64,000 bases of DNA, from contig NZ_CP119421.1 in the NCBI RefSeq assembly GCF_030506305.1, positions 488,354 through 552,353 of the forward strand, in the 5' to 3' direction. Made by a program: the position numbers and the translations under genes. Source of the DNA: Porifericola rhodea. Its GTDB lineage: Bacteria > Bacteroidota > Bacteroidia > Cytophagales > Cyclobacteriaceae. Under the pieces are notes generated by a model that searched no databases, had not been told where the DNA came from, and saw nothing but the letters and a program-made list of their open reading frames with translations. Numbering within the stretch: the first letter of the stretch is position 1; the number at the start of each line of letters is the position of its first letter. Positions 63,457 through 64,000 of this stretch are shown one piece after another.

Positions 63457-64000
63457 TTACTTCTCTACTTCCTCTTTTTCTTTTTGCTTCTGCTTTTTAA
63501 TCAGATTACGAATTACATTTTCGTAGGCTTTTTTATCCTTTTCCTTTACCAATTTAATTTCTTCGCGATACTCCTGATGCAGTCCTTTATACAAACTGTA
63601 GCACATGATAAGCAACACAAAAGCGAATGGCAAACCAGTGGTAATAGCGGCTGTCTGCAAAGCACTAAGCCCTCCACCCAATAACAGTACGGCAGCTACC
63701 GCTCCTTCCGCATTAGCCCAGAATACACGTTGGCCCACGGGAGCATCCAGTTTACCTCCAGATGTGATACTATCTACTACCAAAGAACCTGAGTCGGAAG
63801 AGGTAACAAAGAAAAATATAACCAGTACTACACCTACTAAAGAAGTTACAAACGAACCAGGAAACTGCTCCATCAGAACAAACAGAGCGGTGGCTACATT
63901 TTCTTGTACAGAGTCGCTAATGTTGGCTATACCTTCCAGTTCTACATACAATCCTGATCCGCCAAAAGCTGATAACCATAAAAAGGTTAAAAGCGATGGA
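63457..64000 (-). CDS. BCCT family transporter, C-terminal part (partial)
   Basis: The frame is open from the right window edge to the stop at 63457, giving about 180 C-terminal residues of a betaine/carnitine/choline (BCCT) transporter. The segment at the edge reads LLTFLWLSAFGGSG, and the conserved FFVTSSDSGSLVVDSITSGG follows, then two further helices and a long Lys/Glu-rich cytoplasmic tail (EKDKKAYENVIRNLIKKQKQK split at NLI). Members take up glycine betaine or related osmolytes with Na+ or H+. The start and the substrate-binding TM8 region are outside the window, so the exact substrate is open. Co-transcription with the Usp gene is likely. Confidence 0.85.
   Translation of the reverse strand, partial: PSLLTFLWLSAFGGSGLYVELEGIANISDSVQENVATALFVLMEQFPGSFVTSLVGVVLVIFFFVTSSDSGSLVVDSITSGGKLDAPVGQRVFWANAEGAVAAVLLLGGGLSALQTAAITTGLPFAFVLLIMCYSLYKGLHQEYREEIKLVKEKDKKAYENVIRNLIKKQKQKEKEEVEK

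Noticed and set aside
1-64000. Mobile elements, CRISPR arrays, tRNA and rRNA genes, toxin-antitoxin pairs, defence islands
   Set aside because: I saw no transposase, integrase, regularly spaced repeats or recognisable RNA gene; gene order and composition look like ordinary chromosome.

Overview
The window looks like chromosome of a Bacteroidota bacterium, most likely a marine member of the Cytophagales. The signs are TonB-dependent receptors with N-terminal carboxypeptidase-like domains, a secreted protein with a type IX (Por) sorting tail, DUF4249, DUF4301 and DUF4199 proteins, the phylum-typical bifunctional HisB, an RND pump fused to a TolC-like domain, a Na+-NQR operon, and TAnnTTTG-like promoter elements with little Shine-Dalgarno signal. 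The taxonomic call is inference from gene content. I saw no rRNA, tRNA, CRISPR array, insertion sequence or phage gene. Both ends cut a gene: a family 2 glycosyltransferase at the left and a BCCT transporter at the right.

Layout. 1-7.5 kb: glycosyltransferase end, a lipoprotein PhoD-like phosphatase and a calcineurin-like phosphoesterase (2 bp apart), a TonB receptor with a paired direct repeat in its promoter region, and an alpha/beta hydrolase. 7.9-11.7 kb: a T9SS cargo protein, a barrel-like protein, a TIGR04283-like glycosyltransferase, a TauE/SafE permease and a small secreted protein. 11.9-14.3 kb: a class A penicillin-binding protein. 14.6-18.7 kb: a compact five-gene stressosome-type module (RsbR-, RsbS- and RsbT-like proteins, an ATPase-PP2C fusion and an ATPase-histidine kinase fusion). 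18.9-20.9 kb: DUF4301 and a SpoIIAA-like protein. 20.9-28.6 kb: a heavy-metal efflux operon (Cys/His-rich small protein, RND-TolC fusion, His-rich adaptor) next to a non-canonical Nramp-fold transporter. 28.9-33.1 kb: a POTRA/beta-barrel protein, two small proteins and an aminopeptidase P.

33.4-41.9 kb is histidine biosynthesis: a short His-rich leader peptide, then hisG-hisD-hisC, an oppositely oriented TonB receptor/DUF4249 pair, and hisB. 42-48.4 kb holds a secreted protein, hemL, a TPR/periplasmic-binding-fold protein, guaA and DUF502. 48.4-53.2 kb is nqrABCDE, ending in a terminator right after nqrE with no nqrF. 53.3-55.8 kb: ispH, cmk, a 45-residue lipoprotein not previously listed by size-limited gene calling, and DUF4199. 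56-64 kb: an ABC-F protein, a sugar-type MFS transporter, a 59-residue membrane protein divergent from a short-chain dehydrogenase with a perfect 16-bp palindrome between them, a flavoprotein, a tandem universal stress protein and a BCCT transporter.

The most unusual system is the stressosome-type module at 14.66-18.72 kb. Its RsbR/RsbS/RsbT core keeps the phosphorylatable Thr/Ser positions, but no sigma factor, RsbV or RsbW is nearby. The core is followed by two fusion proteins that each carry another anti-sigma-type ATPase domain, the last one joined to a histidine kinase. Other points of note are the his leader peptide, the operator-like palindromes, the internal signal-peptide-like segment in the RND-TolC fusion, and several genes whose only possible start is TTG.
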